A DNA stretch of 64,000 nt from Sinotaia quadrata (GCA_028829895.1 CM054182.1:4620501-4684500); one strand, 5' to 3'. Positions 26,283 to 37,569 are shown, counted from the first letter of the stretch. Numbers and translations are program-made. Notes: a model not told the origin generated them from the letters alone.

Positions 26283-26714
26283 AAATAATTTCATTACTAC
26301 AATACACGCAGCAAGGCCTCTAACAAAGAAATCAATGCAACATGAATATTCAAAATGCTCCAATGGCATCCTTAAGACGATACAACTTAAATGTGTAGAC
26401 GTCTCGGCTAAACAGCAATTACCACTACAGTCCAGTTATTAATAACAACGACATGGACATTGAAATGGTAAATTTGCTGATGTGTTACAAACTTAACAGA
26501 GGGCAGCTAACGTTAAAAACACACCAGTTACACAAGTCTTCTAGTAAGATTTGAAAGTAAGGAGAGGGGCTATCAAAATAAAGGATGTAATAAAATAGTA
26601 ATTTTTCTCATTATATAAACTAATTTTAATAATAATTACAACAGGTTTGATTGGTTATTTTCTTTATAACAGTTTTTAAAATATAATTTAAATAATGATA
26701 TTATGAATTATAAC

Positions 26715-27355
26715 AGGGGTCTGAAACTCATACCACCTGAGGGCCGCAGAAGGACGATTTTGATTGCCCAAGGGCTGCAACACGCCTCCATCTACCATTA
26801 TTAAGGCTAGCCTCTATTAAATAGATACGGCATATAACTATATATGATTATACTAAAAATATAGTAATTATAGGCTGTACTTTTGTTTTTATCATATGCT
26901 TAACAAAAGTGAAAAATTAACAATAATCAATACCTGTAAATTGATGCGATCAATTCCATTTCAGTCCATTTTGGGCACTACTCAGTTGGCAGAGTTTTGC
27001 CTCAACCAACACAGCAATGTTTGTCTTTATATCCTGAGATTATGCCAATCTCAAGGTTGCTGCCAAATGCCAGTGAGTCTTGACCTGAACTCTGTGTTAT
27101 TCCTCTTCACAGACGAGAAAAAAAACTGTTCACATCTGTAAGTGCTACCAATTGTAGCCATGACCTTTGTAGCTTCAGAGAGCAAATCGGGGAGTCTGTC
27201 TCAAGACAGAAACTTGTAGAAATCTGGAACCCCAATGTCCATATCTTTCTGCTTCAAAACGGTTTTACTCTGAAGCTCCATAAGTTCCATTTGCATGTCC
27301 GCAGAAAATGTCGATGTCCATAGAGAAAGGGATTGAAAAAAGTGGAAATGGCTCA
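26715..27355 (-). pseudogene. decayed hAT transposase (GTF2IRD2-like C-terminal region)
   Basis: The left end starts CAGGGGTCTGAAACTC and continues to GAGGGCCGC, a pattern of hAT terminal regions. On the minus strand about 27040-27310 reads (with breaks) FSADMQMELMELQSKTVL, KDMDIGVPDFYKF and, after a stop, LPDLLSEATKVMATIGSTYRCEQ followed by a KRNNTEFRSRLT stretch. These are the C-terminal hallmarks of the hAT transposase lineage that also gave GTF2IRD2. At least one in-frame TGA (after ...FYKFLS) and further stops beyond ...LTGIWQQP break it. The N-terminal part and the right terminus are missing, so this is a dead, truncated copy. It has no link to the flanking genes. Confidence 0.65.
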
Positions 27356-27499
27356 AGTGCTATACCTATGTTGTTGTTTGATATCTCATGAGTGATATAT
27401 GAATTGTTGTTTGATATCTCATGAGTTTCACTGAGGGCTCGACAAAGCCATCGGAAGTGTTGACCTCAATTACTTACATTGTACTAAATTATTCACTAG

Positions 27500-27590
27500 T
27501 TTGCAATGTACACACACCCAGTAATGTTTACAATGTACATACACCCAGTAATGTTTACAATGTACACACACCCAGTAGTGTTTGCTGTAG
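27500..27590. repeat. 27-bp tandem repeat, ~3 copies
   Basis: Unit ACAATGTACACACACCCAGTAATGTTT, nearly identical copies. Confidence 0.85.
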
Positions 27591-27599
27591 ACACTTTAA

Positions 27600-28340
27600 A
27601 TTTAGCGTTATTATGTCGTTTATTTAATTACACCCAGCTAACACTTGTACACTAAATAAGTCATCTGTATTTTCCTAGATGGCAGAACACTGCACAATTA
27701 CGTGGGTAATTTTACTATTATTTTCTTTTGTGAACTAATTTATTTTAAGGAACAAGCGTGCAGAAGTGCGTCCTTTTGAATGACACTTCTCCATTAAAGG
27801 AACAAGTATGAACTGATAGGAGTATTCACTTCTGATCATTACTACCTACTTACATATTTTTTTCTTCGCGCCAATATGCGTAGTGATCAGAGTTACATAT
27901 CTTTTCTTCTCAAGTGAGCAGTTAATTGTTGCTGCCGTTAAGCTAATTTGGCAAAATGTGTGTGAATCAGGAACTATTAACCACGACACGAACGTTTTCC
28001 ACAGACATGTATTTTCAAATTCCACAAGACGACAGACTTCCATGTTATATAATATTTTATACATTAATGTTGAATAAGTAATTTTATATTTTTTAAAATC
28101 CGCCCTACTTATTAAAAAAAAAAGTTTATTTTGATCTATTTATGTTTCAGGATGCACGGGAAGCAACTCTTCGTGAAGAAACTCTTGATAACTTTCTCCA
28201 TTTGAAATAAGAAAAATTGTGAGGAAACGGTTCAGAAGTGTAATCATAGAATTTACCCGTTATTACAGGCAAAATGACAAGATACACTTAACAGTTAAAT
28301 TTGAATTTTTAACAAGTACTTAATTTGAATATATTCTTAA
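27600..28340. other. intergenic DNA
   Basis: Short overlapping open frames occur on both strands at about 27846-28077 but none resembles a known protein or has splice support. Confidence 0.4.
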
Positions 28341-28344
28341 ATAG

Positions 28345-28600
28345 GTGTACACTTTTGTAAGGATAAAGCCTTTAATTGTTGAACAAGTATTTTATTTGAA
28401 TATATTCTTAATTAGGTGTACGATTTTGGTAAGGATTAAACCTTTAATTGTTGAACAAGTATTTTATTTGAATATATTCTTAATTAGGTGTACGATTTTG
28501 GTAAGGATTAAACCTTTAATTGTTGAACAAGTATTTTATTTGAATATATTCTTAATTAGGTGTACGATTTTGGTAAGGATTAAACCTTTAATTGTTGAAC
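28345..28600. repeat. 72-bp minisatellite, ~3.5 copies
   Basis: Unit marked by TTGAACAAGTATTTTATTTG and GGTGTACGATTTTGGTAAGG; period exactly 72 bp, hence an uninterrupted 24-residue translation that is not a gene. Confidence 0.9.
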
Positions 28601-29050
28601 TCCATCCATCTCTAAGAGTAGGTGAGAGAATTGTACACGTTTGCAAACAGACAAATTCACATGTGGTTAATTAAAAGACAAATTAAATGGGCAATGTTTA
28701 TCAAATATATACATTTCATTTTATTTAGAACTGTTACATAAACAAACTTGTAATAGCAACAACGCCTTGAAGTTCTGTAACGTACGGATATAGAAATATA
28801 TAAATGACAGTGGGAATGGGATAGATTTTTAGGTGGATTTATATTCACAAATTTGACATCGACCAACGCTTTATTTTCCAAAATTTATCTTTACCACTTG
28901 TGTCCATTAGGTAGTGTAGAAATACCGGGGTTGTTAAGTTTTTCTGAATACCAAGTTTAAAAAAAAAATTAATTATCATTTGTTTTCACCAGATCTTTAA
29001 GCTTTACCCCCCCCCCTCCCAGGAGAAAGCACAGTGTGTTGAGTGGTTTG
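28601..29050. other. left flank of the tandem duplication
   Basis: Single-copy sequence within the window, with a poly-C tract at about 29007-29017. This is the last sequence before duplicated DNA begins. Confidence 0.5.
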
Positions 29051-29384
29051 TTCAAACGAAATCTTATACACACGTCCAAAGAAATCTTATACACACGTCC
29101 AATGAAATCTTATACACACGTCAAACGAAATCTTATACACACGTCCAATGAAATCTTATACACACGTCCAAAGAAATCTTATACACACGTCCAACGAAAT
29201 CTTATACAAACGACAAACTTAATCTTATACACACGTCCAACGAAATCTTATACACACGACAAACTAAATCTTATACACACGTCCAACGAAATCTTATACA
29301 TACGACAAACTAAATCTTATACACACGTCCAACGAAATCTTATACACACGACAAACTAAATCTTATACACACGTCCAACGAAAG
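29051..29384. repeat. 22-bp minisatellite at duplication breakpoint (A)
   Basis: Unit AATCTTATACACACGTCCAACGA with variants (CGTCCAAAG, CGACAAACTA); about 15 units. The same array opens copy B at 46538, so one breakpoint of the duplication lies inside it. Confidence 0.9.
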
Positions 29385-30054
29385 TTTAAACTCGTTACAA
29401 CTTTATTTAAAAGAACTTCTGCGTTTTCTGTGTATAAGTTTGTTTAAACGTTTTATATAGAATAAAAACATTGTCAAGATAATTTTTGGGCACCCTGTAT
29501 TATGCATATCAATCTGCATGTATGTTAATGTGTCATTTATCTGTAATGTTCTTATTTCATATAAAGTAATACATTATTTTTTGTTATATTCTCAGTTGAT
29601 AGGATTCCCCACTCAGAGGGCGCTGGATCCTCTCGTCGTTAAACATTAGTGTTTTAATCTCCCGTGATGTAAATCTATTTCATTTAATGCGCGCTCAAGT
29701 TATAATTAAAGGGGAATAACTTGTCTTATTATGCAGAGTTATTCATACCTCACTTACTTTGACTTTGGTGACATAATCTAAGGTACGAAACTCTTCATCA
29801 CCCTATCGAATTTAGAGATGAGAACTCAGTTTCATTCATCGACGAAATCAGAAATTTAATTATTGAATTTGATAACGGAACGATTTCCAGTTCAGTCAAT
29901 TTGAACATATACTAAAAATAGTTACCTTAATTAATGCAGATTGCATCTGCAAAAAAGATGAATGTTTTAAGTAGGCAATAGAACAATCAACCAATTTAAC
30001 ATATTGAAAAGATTGTGTGTGTATGTGTGTTTGTGAGAGAGGGAGCATGAGTGG

Positions 30055-30057
<3 letters not shown>

Positions 30058-30108
<51 letters not shown>
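30058..30108. repeat. (TG)n microsatellite
   Basis: About 25 TG dinucleotides; shorter in copy B at 47454-47490. Confidence 0.95.
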
Positions 30109-30115
<7 letters not shown>

Positions 30116-30192
30116 CTCTGCATGAATGTGTGTTTGTACTTGTATAGGTGTGTGAAGTGGTGAAAAGTCTATTGACAGAAACTCGAATTGTG

Positions 30193-30199
30193 CTATCTG

Positions 30200-30270
<71 letters not shown>

Positions 30271-30271
30271 G

Positions 30272-30341
<70 letters not shown>

Positions 30342-30342
30342 C
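30193..30342. repeat. (TATC)n microsatellite in C1
   Basis: About 37 TATC tetranucleotides with one TGTC interruption; translates as a YLSI repeat in three frames. Confidence 0.97.
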
Positions 30343-31484
30343 AATTTCATTCTATTCCAGCTTATGGTACAAGTTTTATACGTCTTTCACTCTAGTTATT
30401 AATGAAGTATGGCAAGAGTATTATGCAAACAATCAATCATCGGAGAGGCATTATGTTTCTTTTGGTTTGAGATTTTATGCTGCACAATCTTTTACTGCAC
30501 AGCTTTAAACAACTTTATACTTCATAATCTTTTGCTGAACAACTTATGTAAAGTTAGGCTACACCGAAGACTGCATCCTTTCTGATTGCATTATCTGCAA
30601 CTCAGATGTTATTTTGACTGGAGGGGTGTACAGGCCAATTGTCATTTCCTCCGGTCAAGTGTGCTGTCAGTTATTACTATGGATGCTCATCACAGACACC
30701 TCTATAATTGGTAAGTCCAGAGAACTATGCATTCGTGACTTCTTCTATAACATGGTACAGACCTTTGTGGTTAGAATTCCTGAATGCGATTAAGATTGCC
30801 AGGCATGAAAACAAACCAGAGGTGTGAACACATTCAGTGAAGAACATCAAATTGTAATTTTACAACACTTAAGTCTATGTTTCCCCTGACAAATCAAATC
30901 ATTTACTCTTGACATTGATCATCATTGTACCGTGTAAAAGAATTATTTATTTTCTACTGTAAAAATGTCAAGTTGAATTGAGAAGTACTGGTTTCAAATA
31001 AGGACGATTTCTTAATTTTAACTAGACTCGTGATCAATTTCTTTCTTATGCATGTTATTGTTAAAACTGGGAAATCTCTTAAAGACTTTAAAAGAGCATC
31101 ACTGGAGATAATCATCTTAATTTCATCAAGTGAACACACCCTCACCTTAGACCTGCTCCATCCTTCCTAATCCAACAGTCTGGCCTCCAGCTTACTATAA
31201 TCCTCTGTTGCCTAGTAACAAACAACTCGCCCAAACTTATTGCCACATCTAACTTTCATGAATCCCATTTCTAACAAATCATTTTTCACATATCACTCAC
31301 GTGATTGCATACATTGTTTTATCTGCGTTCAGTAGATGGCAACTGATGTCCAACAGTAGTCTACCTGTTTCACACCTCTGGGCTTTTCATGCCGGGCATT
31401 ATCAAGCATCTTAATCAGTCGTACGTTGCCTGAAAGTGTTAACAGAGGTACACCCGGTATTTGAACGAGAATATTCACATTACC
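30343..31484. other. C1 internal non-coding segment
   Basis: About 1.1 kb present in C1 and C3 but absent from C2 and C4. An open frame on the minus strand (31145-30954) is altered at its end by a one-base indel in copy B, so I do not treat it as a gene. Confidence 0.5.
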
Positions 31485-31489
31485 TAGTT

Positions 31490-31835
31490 TAGCAATGGAT
31501 AAGACAATTCGTGTCTTCTATATAGGAATTAGATAAAGTAATCAATTTCAAATTAGTTTGGACATGGATAAGACAATTAGTGTTTTCTATAAAGTAATCA
31601 ATTTCAAATTAGTTTAGCAATGGATAAGACAATTAGTGTCTTCTATATAGGAATTAGAAAAAGTAATCATTTGCAAATTAGTTTAGACATAGATAAGACA
31701 ATTAGGGTCTTCTATACAGGAATTAGAAAAAGTAATCAATTTCAAATTAGTTTAGACATAGATAAGACAATTAGTGTCTTCTTCGTAGATATTAGAAATA
31801 TTGGCAGAAATTTAATTCAGACACAGATAAGATAA
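31490..31835. repeat. ~66-bp minisatellite (A)
   Basis: Five units of GGATAAGACAATTAGTGTCTTC and AAAGTAATCAATTTCAAATTAG. Counterpart in B at about 48895-49237. Confidence 0.85.
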
Positions 31836-32289
31836 ATAAGTCTTTTCAATAAGAATCAAAATAGCACAAATTAGTTTTAGACATTTGGTAAGACAGTTAG
31901 TGAATGCCAAATTTAATGATTTAAGAATCTGTTTATTTAGAACTGACGAAGGCAAGGAGGACTTAGTGCAATAATTATGTGGTATTATGATGCATGCATT
32001 TTTCATATCGTTATTGTCCGATATAGAATATTTTGTATATTATTGCCTCGAAATCTAGAACTAGACAGTGTCCGATTGAGAATATTTGTATTTTATTATC
32101 TGGAATTGTAGAACTAGTAACTAGTTATTTGTGTTCAGCTCACTTGCAGCAGAAATAAGAAATAATTATGGTGATACAAATTATATCAGAGTGCATACAT
32201 TTTGATCTACCTTGAAAATACCTTCACCACAACATTTGTCAGAATTAACGTATGTAGACTGTTTATTACACAATATAAAGTAAATTCAT

Positions 32290-32650
32290 CGGGCTATAAT
32301 ATAATGTTGGGTTTTTATAATGGATATAATGTTATCTCTTTACCTTGCTTCATTAGGAAGGCTATAATACAATGTAGAGTATAATGTTATCTCTTTACCT
32401 TGCCTCATTTGGAATGCTATAATACAATGTAGAGTTTTCATACTGCATATAATGCTATTTCTTTACTTTGCCTCATTTGGAATGCTATAATGCAATGTAG
32501 AGTTTTCATACTGCATATAATGCTATTTCTTTACTTTGCCTCATTTAGAAGACTATAAAACAATGTAGAGTTTTCATACTGCATATAATGCTATCTCTTT
32601 ACCTTGCCTCATTAGAAGATTATAAAAGAATGCTGGGTTTTTAAAGAATA
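32290..32650. repeat. ~67-bp minisatellite (A)
   Basis: Units of GCTATAATACAATGTAGAGTTTTCAT and TAATGCTATTTCTTTACTTTGCCTCATTTGGAA; about five in A and about three in B (49690-49915). Also present in C2 at about 45960-46135. Confidence 0.85.
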
Positions 32651-32952
32651 TAATGCTATCTGTTTGTTTGCCTTATTTGGAACAAACGAAATGCATAAAT
32701 ATATCCTAGAAATCCTCTCACTACAAACGCTTTTTAACCTACTGACTCCATGACCTTAATTCGCGGACAGACATGTGTAACAACGATATCTAATACACTT
32801 TAGGAAATTATTCCTTTATTCCTCAGATTCCTGTTTGCACGAGTGCAATAAACTGTAAAAAACGTTTATATTTCATTGTTTTCTCTTTGGTCAGTTTTCG
32901 GTAAAAACACAACAAAAGCTCAGAGATGTAAATTCTTTGAAACGTGATGAGT

Positions 32953-32958
32953 TTTATT
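32953..32958 (-). terminator. polyadenylation signal of toxin-like gene A
   Basis: AATAAA on the minus strand about 200 nt beyond the stop codon at 33164. It is retained at 50208-50213 (B) and 46441-46446 (truncated C2 copy). Transcript cleavage is inferred a few tens of bases downstream. Confidence 0.55.
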
Positions 32959-33163
32959 GAAAATAATAGAAAACAGAATACTCTTTTTTATGTAACAACA
33001 AAATCAAAACAATCAGCATCTAGCAAAAACTGATTATCAAACCCGATTGATAGGATACCGTTCCGGTTTGATCAAAAACACTTTCTCCCTCTTTCCGCCG
33101 GTTTCGCGGCACTCCAAGGTCGCGCGACAACCATGGTCCTTTTGGCATGCGTTGAAAATTCAG

Positions 33164-33348
33164 TTACCCAGGAAGTGGCATATCTTTCTGACTGTGCTTG
33201 CATCTCTTTCTCATCCAAACTTCTTTCCGTTTTCGGGATGGCATAGGGTCTATCAGAACTCCATCGATTTCGAGGCATACGAGTGGTGGGCAGCAATCTG
33301 CGTCACTTGAGCATGGGGCAAGGAAGGAGCACGGAGATGGCGTTTGAC
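33164..33348 (-). CDS. conotoxin-like gene A, cysteine-rich terminal exon
   Basis: Minus-strand exon behind acceptor TTTGTAG (33349). The Cys frame ends at TAA 33166-33164. It encodes six cysteines in a C-C-CC-C-C order (loops 5, 5, 0, 4 and 24 residues), the framework VI/VII pattern of inhibitor-cystine-knot toxins, with an S-D-A-D-CC core, a basic R-K-R-K patch in the last loop and an 11-residue tail. Predicted product class: small secreted venom peptide acting outside the cell, target unknown. Oddity: relative to copy B there are two extra bases between the acceptor and the first Cys codon. If the intron is entered in phase 0, as in B, the Cys frame is lost; a different splice or pseudogenisation is possible. 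Sequence is unlike B although the flanks match almost perfectly. Superfamily not assigned. Confidence 0.6.
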
Positions 33349-34151
33349 CTACAAACAAATTATTTCATTGGTCACACTGCTGATCTCTCTGACGTGTACA
33401 GCGATTGGCTATTTTTCAACATCTAGTGTTTTCATGGTTATCACTGTACGTTTTAGAGTTTACTATTAGTTTAGGCAACTACAGTATAGTTTAGTGACTA
33501 AATCATAATTATATTGTAGATGGAACTGCTTAACTGTAGGTAAATTGTAAATTTCAAATGCAATTATAAGTATTCTGTTCATGATAATTATTATTTATTA
33601 TTATAAATAATTTTAAAAATTATCTTAAATAAATTGTTGGTATAGGTTGTAGATTGTTTAATTTTGTTTATATAAAATTTACGCATATATATTTTTTTAG
33701 TTTAAAAAGTGGAAGTACAGGTAAAACTCTAAAAGAAATATACCTGATTTATAGATACAAAATGTGTATTTCCGAAAATTTAAACTCGAGTAACTCAGAT
33801 TAAAATTTACAATTTTAGCTTATATACGAACATTATTATCCTCTAATGTAGAAACAGAAAGATCGAGTTAAGAAATACAATATTCTTTAGTTATAATGCT
33901 TTGTATACGAGATTGTTTGACGTGTTTATATGACGTGTTTATATACGAGATTGTATGAATTGTTTGTATACGAGATTGTATGTAGAGTTGAGAACATAAA
34001 TAATACAGGACAATACAACGTGGACACTCCATTAACCCTTTCAAAACAATAGTAGACAAGTTACTATTTTTTTTATGAATATGATTTAACTTTATTGTCC
34101 TATGGGTTTGTCTTTCGAGATTTAAATAAAAGAAACAATCGCTCGTTTCAC
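33349..34151 (-). other. intron of toxin-like gene A
   Basis: About 0.8 kb, nearly identical to 50593-51459 in B apart from a short tandem repeat (GAGATTGTATGACGTGTTTATATAC) that has about two units in A and five in B. The segment 33970-34130 matches 5735-5890. Confidence 0.55.
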
Positions 34152-34343
34152 AAACCATTCATTCATATGACGTAATCGCTCGGGGTGAAGGAATAATTTT
34201 CTAACTAATGGATGATGAAAATGAAGAAAAGGGGAAGTAAATAAGTAAGGAAAATGTGACAAATTATCAAAATGCAAACGTGCGGCAATTTCTATTATGA
34301 AAACAGATAGAAGTAAAAGTACAAAGAAAACTAATAGGAACAT
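34152..34343 (-). CDS. conotoxin-like gene A, signal and propeptide exon
   Basis: ATG at 34343-34341 opens 64 codons to a GT at 34151. The first about 21 residues are a strong hydrophobic signal peptide ending in Ala-Ala, followed by a His/Leu/Phe-rich propeptide with basic residues. The exon would end at Trp-Phe just before GTG-AAA-CGA (Val-Lys-Arg). The terminal exon in copy B also starts with a Val-Lys-Arg, a dibasic site of the kind used to release conotoxins. An acceptor-like CTCTCAG lies about 15 nt upstream of ATG. Open throughout in A. The donor (TTT|GTGAAA) is not a strong consensus, so the exact border is uncertain. AT-rich hydrophobic frames arise by chance, which limits confidence. 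Confidence 0.5.
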
Positions 34344-34938
34344 AAAGTTGTTAAAGTGTCTGAGAGTCCTGGAGCTATTTAGCTTTTCCCCAACTTAATA
34401 AAAGAAGATAAATGTTTAAATCTTAAGTTCAAATAATATGTTTTATTAAGCCCTACTGACTCATAATTAATTTTATATGCAATGAGGTTTTTACTAATAG
34501 ATTGAATTTTAGATTACTTACAGAGTGTTTTTAATACCCTTCAAAATTAGGTTGTGTGCATTTGAAGAAAAGATAACACAATCAGCCATGCAGAAAATGA
34601 TGATCTACAGTTAGATGTGTTTGTTACATCAGAGTTGGTTGTGGAAGATCCCCGTGCAGAAAAATATGATAATCATTTACATGTGTATATATCATTTCGG
34701 TTAATGGCTTCCTGTATAGAAGAATGAAGAAGGTCATAGGTCAAATAAAAGTAATGCTGTCAATGCTGGCTGCAGAAATCCCATTCAAGAAAATGATGGA
34801 GATAAAATTATACTTGTTGTATGTAGCTTTCTCAATCTGTCAGTTCATTGTCATCTCTAGTCTCACTGGATTGCTCACCTAGGTACCTCTCTGACAAAGT
34901 CTTGGTGTCACAAGGTGTTCTTTAGTGGTTCCAAAGTG
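34344..34938. other. 5' flank of toxin-like gene A
   Basis: Single-copy within the unit, near-identical in B (51653-52248). It should hold the promoter or 5' leader of the toxin gene, but no core element could be singled out. Confidence 0.35.
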
Positions 34939-35153
34939 GTTCACCGACAAATGCGCGCCGACAAAAAACTCGATGGACAAAAGCGCGACGACGCGTTCTA
35001 ACCCTAACTCTAACCCTAACCCTAACCCTAACCTAACCATAACCCTAACCTAACCATAACCTAACCATAACCTAACCATACCCTAACTGTAACCCTATCG
35101 CGCATTTGTCGGGGCGCGCAATAGTCGTTCGCGCATTTTCCGGGTCATCACCA
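34939..35153. mobile_element. GC-rich MITE-like element with telomere-like core (A)
   Basis: Inverted arms GACAAATGCGCG (34945-34956) and CGCGCATTTGTC (about 35100-35110), with outer GGTTCACC/GGTGATGACCC ends, enclose a degenerate (CCCTAA)n/(CCATAA)n array at 34997-35096. The GC and CpG content contrasts sharply with the surroundings. Non-coding. Confidence 0.6.
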
Positions 35154-35257
35154 AAGTAACTCATAAAAAGTGACCGCCTTTCTATAGGTTGGATTTAGAC
35201 TTCCCTGTTTATAGGCTAAGTAGGCGAAGTCAAATTGTGCTGAAATGTTATTCAGAC

Positions 35258-35405
35258 TCACCATTAAATCAAGTGGTGACTCAAGTTGATGCCACTCACC
35301 ATTAAATCAAGTGGTGACTCAAGTTGACGTTACTCACCATTAAATCAATTGGTGACAAGTTGATGCCACTCACCATTAAATGAAGTGGTGACTCAAGTTG
35401 ATGCC
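35258..35405. repeat. ~39-bp minisatellite (A)
   Basis: Four units of CTCACCATTAAATCAAGTGGTGACTCAAGTTGATGCCA; B counterpart 52603-52715. Confidence 0.9.
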
Positions 35406-35504
35406 ACACAACATCATCATTGAAGTTTCTTCAGGCTTGGTATTATCCACTGTCAAAGTCTGCAAGGAATTAATCAGTCCACCCTGAAATGGCATCTAGA
35501 ATAG

Positions 35505-35950
35505 AGGCAAAATCTGCTGTCCACAGGCAAAATATGGTGTCCTCAGGCAAAATCTGCTGTCCACAGGCAAAATCTGCTGTCCACAGGCAAAATGTGCTAT
35601 CATAAGCAAAATCTGCTGTCCACAAGCAAAATGTGCTATCATAGGCAAAATGGCCTGTCCACAGGCAAAATGTGCTATCATAGGCAAAATCTGCTGTCCA
35701 CAAGCAAAATGTGCTATCATAGGCAAAATGGCCTGTCCACAGGCAAAATCTGCTGTCCTCAGGCAAAATCTGCTGTCCTCAGGCAAAATATGCTCTCCAC
35801 AGGCAAAATGTGCTATCATAGGCAAAATAAGCTATCCACAGGCAAAATATGCTGTCCACAGGCAAAATGTGCTATCATAGGCAAAATGGCCTGTCCACAG
35901 GCAAAATGTGTTGTCCACAGGCAACATCTGCTGTCCACAGGCAAACTGTC
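35505..35950. repeat. ~19/20-bp minisatellite (A)
   Basis: More than 20 units of AGGCAAAATCTGCTGTCCAC alternating with AGGCAAAATGTGCTATCAT. It yields long open frames on both strands that are pure repeat translations. Confidence 0.95.
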
Positions 35951-36058
35951 CTATCTGACTGTTCCGACAATCCACAATGAATCATTCAATAATTAATTAT
36001 CTTGTCAAGGAAGTGGAAGATCTCTCTCTAGTTGAATTGAAAGTGTTAAAAACACTCT

Positions 36059-36345
36059 TGCTGCTTTACCATCACAACATTTCTGAATGTCTAGCAGGGC
36101 ATAACAAAAAATAAAAATAAATTCCACTATGCAGAATTGTGTTCTCCAAACTCTCAGTCTCAAATCTCATACTGACATTGTCTTACCCTCTTTCAGCCTG
36201 ATGACTTTCTTGTTTCAGTGAAAAAATAAAACTACATTTTTTCTTGTTTCTACTTAAGGCCCCTAACTGAATCTTCAATTCAAACTAATGATAAAAATCA
36301 TGAAGAGAGAAATATTTACTAAGACATGGTGCCGGCCATCACCGT
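36059..36345. repeat. dispersed repeat copy 2 (A)
   Basis: Related to 6878-7172 (see there); duplicated again in B at about 53270-53530, where about 20 bp after the ACATTTTTTCTTG position is deleted. Confidence 0.45.
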
Positions 36346-36807
36346 GGACCAGGAGGGCTAGATAGCACATGGCAAATTCAAAAACTCTCTTTTTCTGCCT
36401 CTCTTGTTTCTTTCTCCCTCTCCTGACAAAAACATAAATTTATATTCACTACATTTCTCAGTGCCCCCTAGTGGGCAAAAATAAAAATGCTGCTCCATTG
36501 AATAGGTAAACTGTGTACCAACTAAATCATAGGTCTACTAATTATTTGTCGTGGTCCTAGCATGTACTGGTAAATAAAACTAAACACTAATTAAATTTTG
36601 ATCAAATTTGTTACCTCAGAATCTCTCGCATCTTCTCGTATTTTCATACAATAAATCATCCAGCCCAGTGTCATTAAAATAAGGTGTGATCTGTCTCCCA
36701 TTGCAGATGACTGCTTAGGGGTTCATAAGAGTTATTGGATTACCTATCACATCAGGCATAAAAATATTTATTACCTTGAATCACCTCGAGTTCAAACTAC
36801 TCCATTT

Positions 36808-37050
36808 GTTCTAACTGCTAAGTTCTTAAACACTTAGTACATATCACTACAGGTAATACATTTAGAAAAACTGTTAAGTTCTTAAACACTTAGTACACAT
36901 AACTACAAGTAATACATTTAGAAAAACTGTTAAGTTCTTAAACACTTAGTACACATAACTACAAGTAATACATTTAGAAAAAAAAAGTAGTTCTTAAACA
37001 CTTAGTACATATAACTACAGGTAATACATTTAGGAAAAAAAAGTAGTTCT
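36808..37050. repeat. ~55-bp minisatellite (A)
   Basis: Four to five units of AAGTTCTTAAACACTTAGTACA and AACTACAAGTAATACATTTAG; B at 53999-54290 has one more unit. Confidence 0.9.
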
Positions 37051-37569
37051 CTCACCAAAACTCTCTGAGTTTCTAACGTGTACAAGAATTGAATAATTCT
37101 AAAAGCAAAACAAAAGTTTCAAAATAAGAGAGTTCTTTTTATCAAACAATTTGTTCTTTTGACTTCTCTGCTAGGAATGTCCCAGGGGGACCTTAAAGCC
37201 TCTGATTTTATTTGAGGTGGAAGGGGTGAAAAAGGTCACACCAGTTAGGCCCACCCCCTTAACTGCCCTCTCTTGGTGGGTGAAAGTGTACAACAAGAAA
37301 ACAATATATAGAAATATTAAAAAAATATATAGAAATTAATATAACCATTAGCAGTACAGTATAACCATATTTAATAACTGGTAATTTGAAATAAATGTAT
37401 TTTAAGCTTGTTAGTTGTATTCTCAAAATAGGCGTTTAGAAAGAATTCAGATCCAATCTCGATTGCCCTTACACTAATGTGTAAATTTCATGGTTGCCTC
37501 CCTTAGACAGACTATCAAGACCAAACCATGTGCGACAAAATTAAATTAAAATATAATGCTGGCAAGTAG

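Larger units (their letters stand above)
29491..33050. repeat. nested unit block C1
   Basis: First of four related blocks (C1 29491, C2 44431, C3 46889, C4 62476) that all start near CACCCTGTAnTATGCATATnAAT. Each runs through AGTTGATAGGATTC, the CTCGTCGTTAAACATTAGTG segment, GT- and TATC-microsatellites and GCAGAAATAAGAAATAATTATG. C1, C2 and C3 continue into the toxin-gene 3'UTR; C4 is cut by the window end. C1 and C3 are nearly identical; C2 and C4 resemble each other and are more diverged from C1. Confidence 0.85.

Noticed and set aside
28345..28674. 109-codon frame with a 24-residue repeat
   Set aside because: The unit is exactly 72 bp, so the frame is preserved by chance of repeat length.
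29036..29359. 107-codon frame across the 22-bp array
   Set aside because: Repeat translation; units vary in length and sequence without frame conservation in copy B.
30148..30508. Long open frames with YLSI repeats (also 45243-45565, 47531-47801, 63299-63553)
   Set aside because: Pure translations of (TATC)n, open in several frames at once; not genes.
30954..31145. 63-codon minus-strand frame with a copy-B counterpart
   Set aside because: The C-terminus changes in B through a one-base insertion; conservation is explained by the recent duplication.
34997..35096. True chromosome end
   Set aside because: The CCCTAA-like array is short, degenerate and embedded in an inverted-repeat element with the same unique flanks in both duplication copies; it is interstitial.
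35505..35950. CRISPR-like regular repeat array
   Set aside because: Animal genomic context, contiguous units without unique spacers, no cas genes.
35470..35996. Repetitive open frames on both strands (also 52780-53203)
   Set aside because: Product of a 19/20-bp minisatellite with no stop in several frames.
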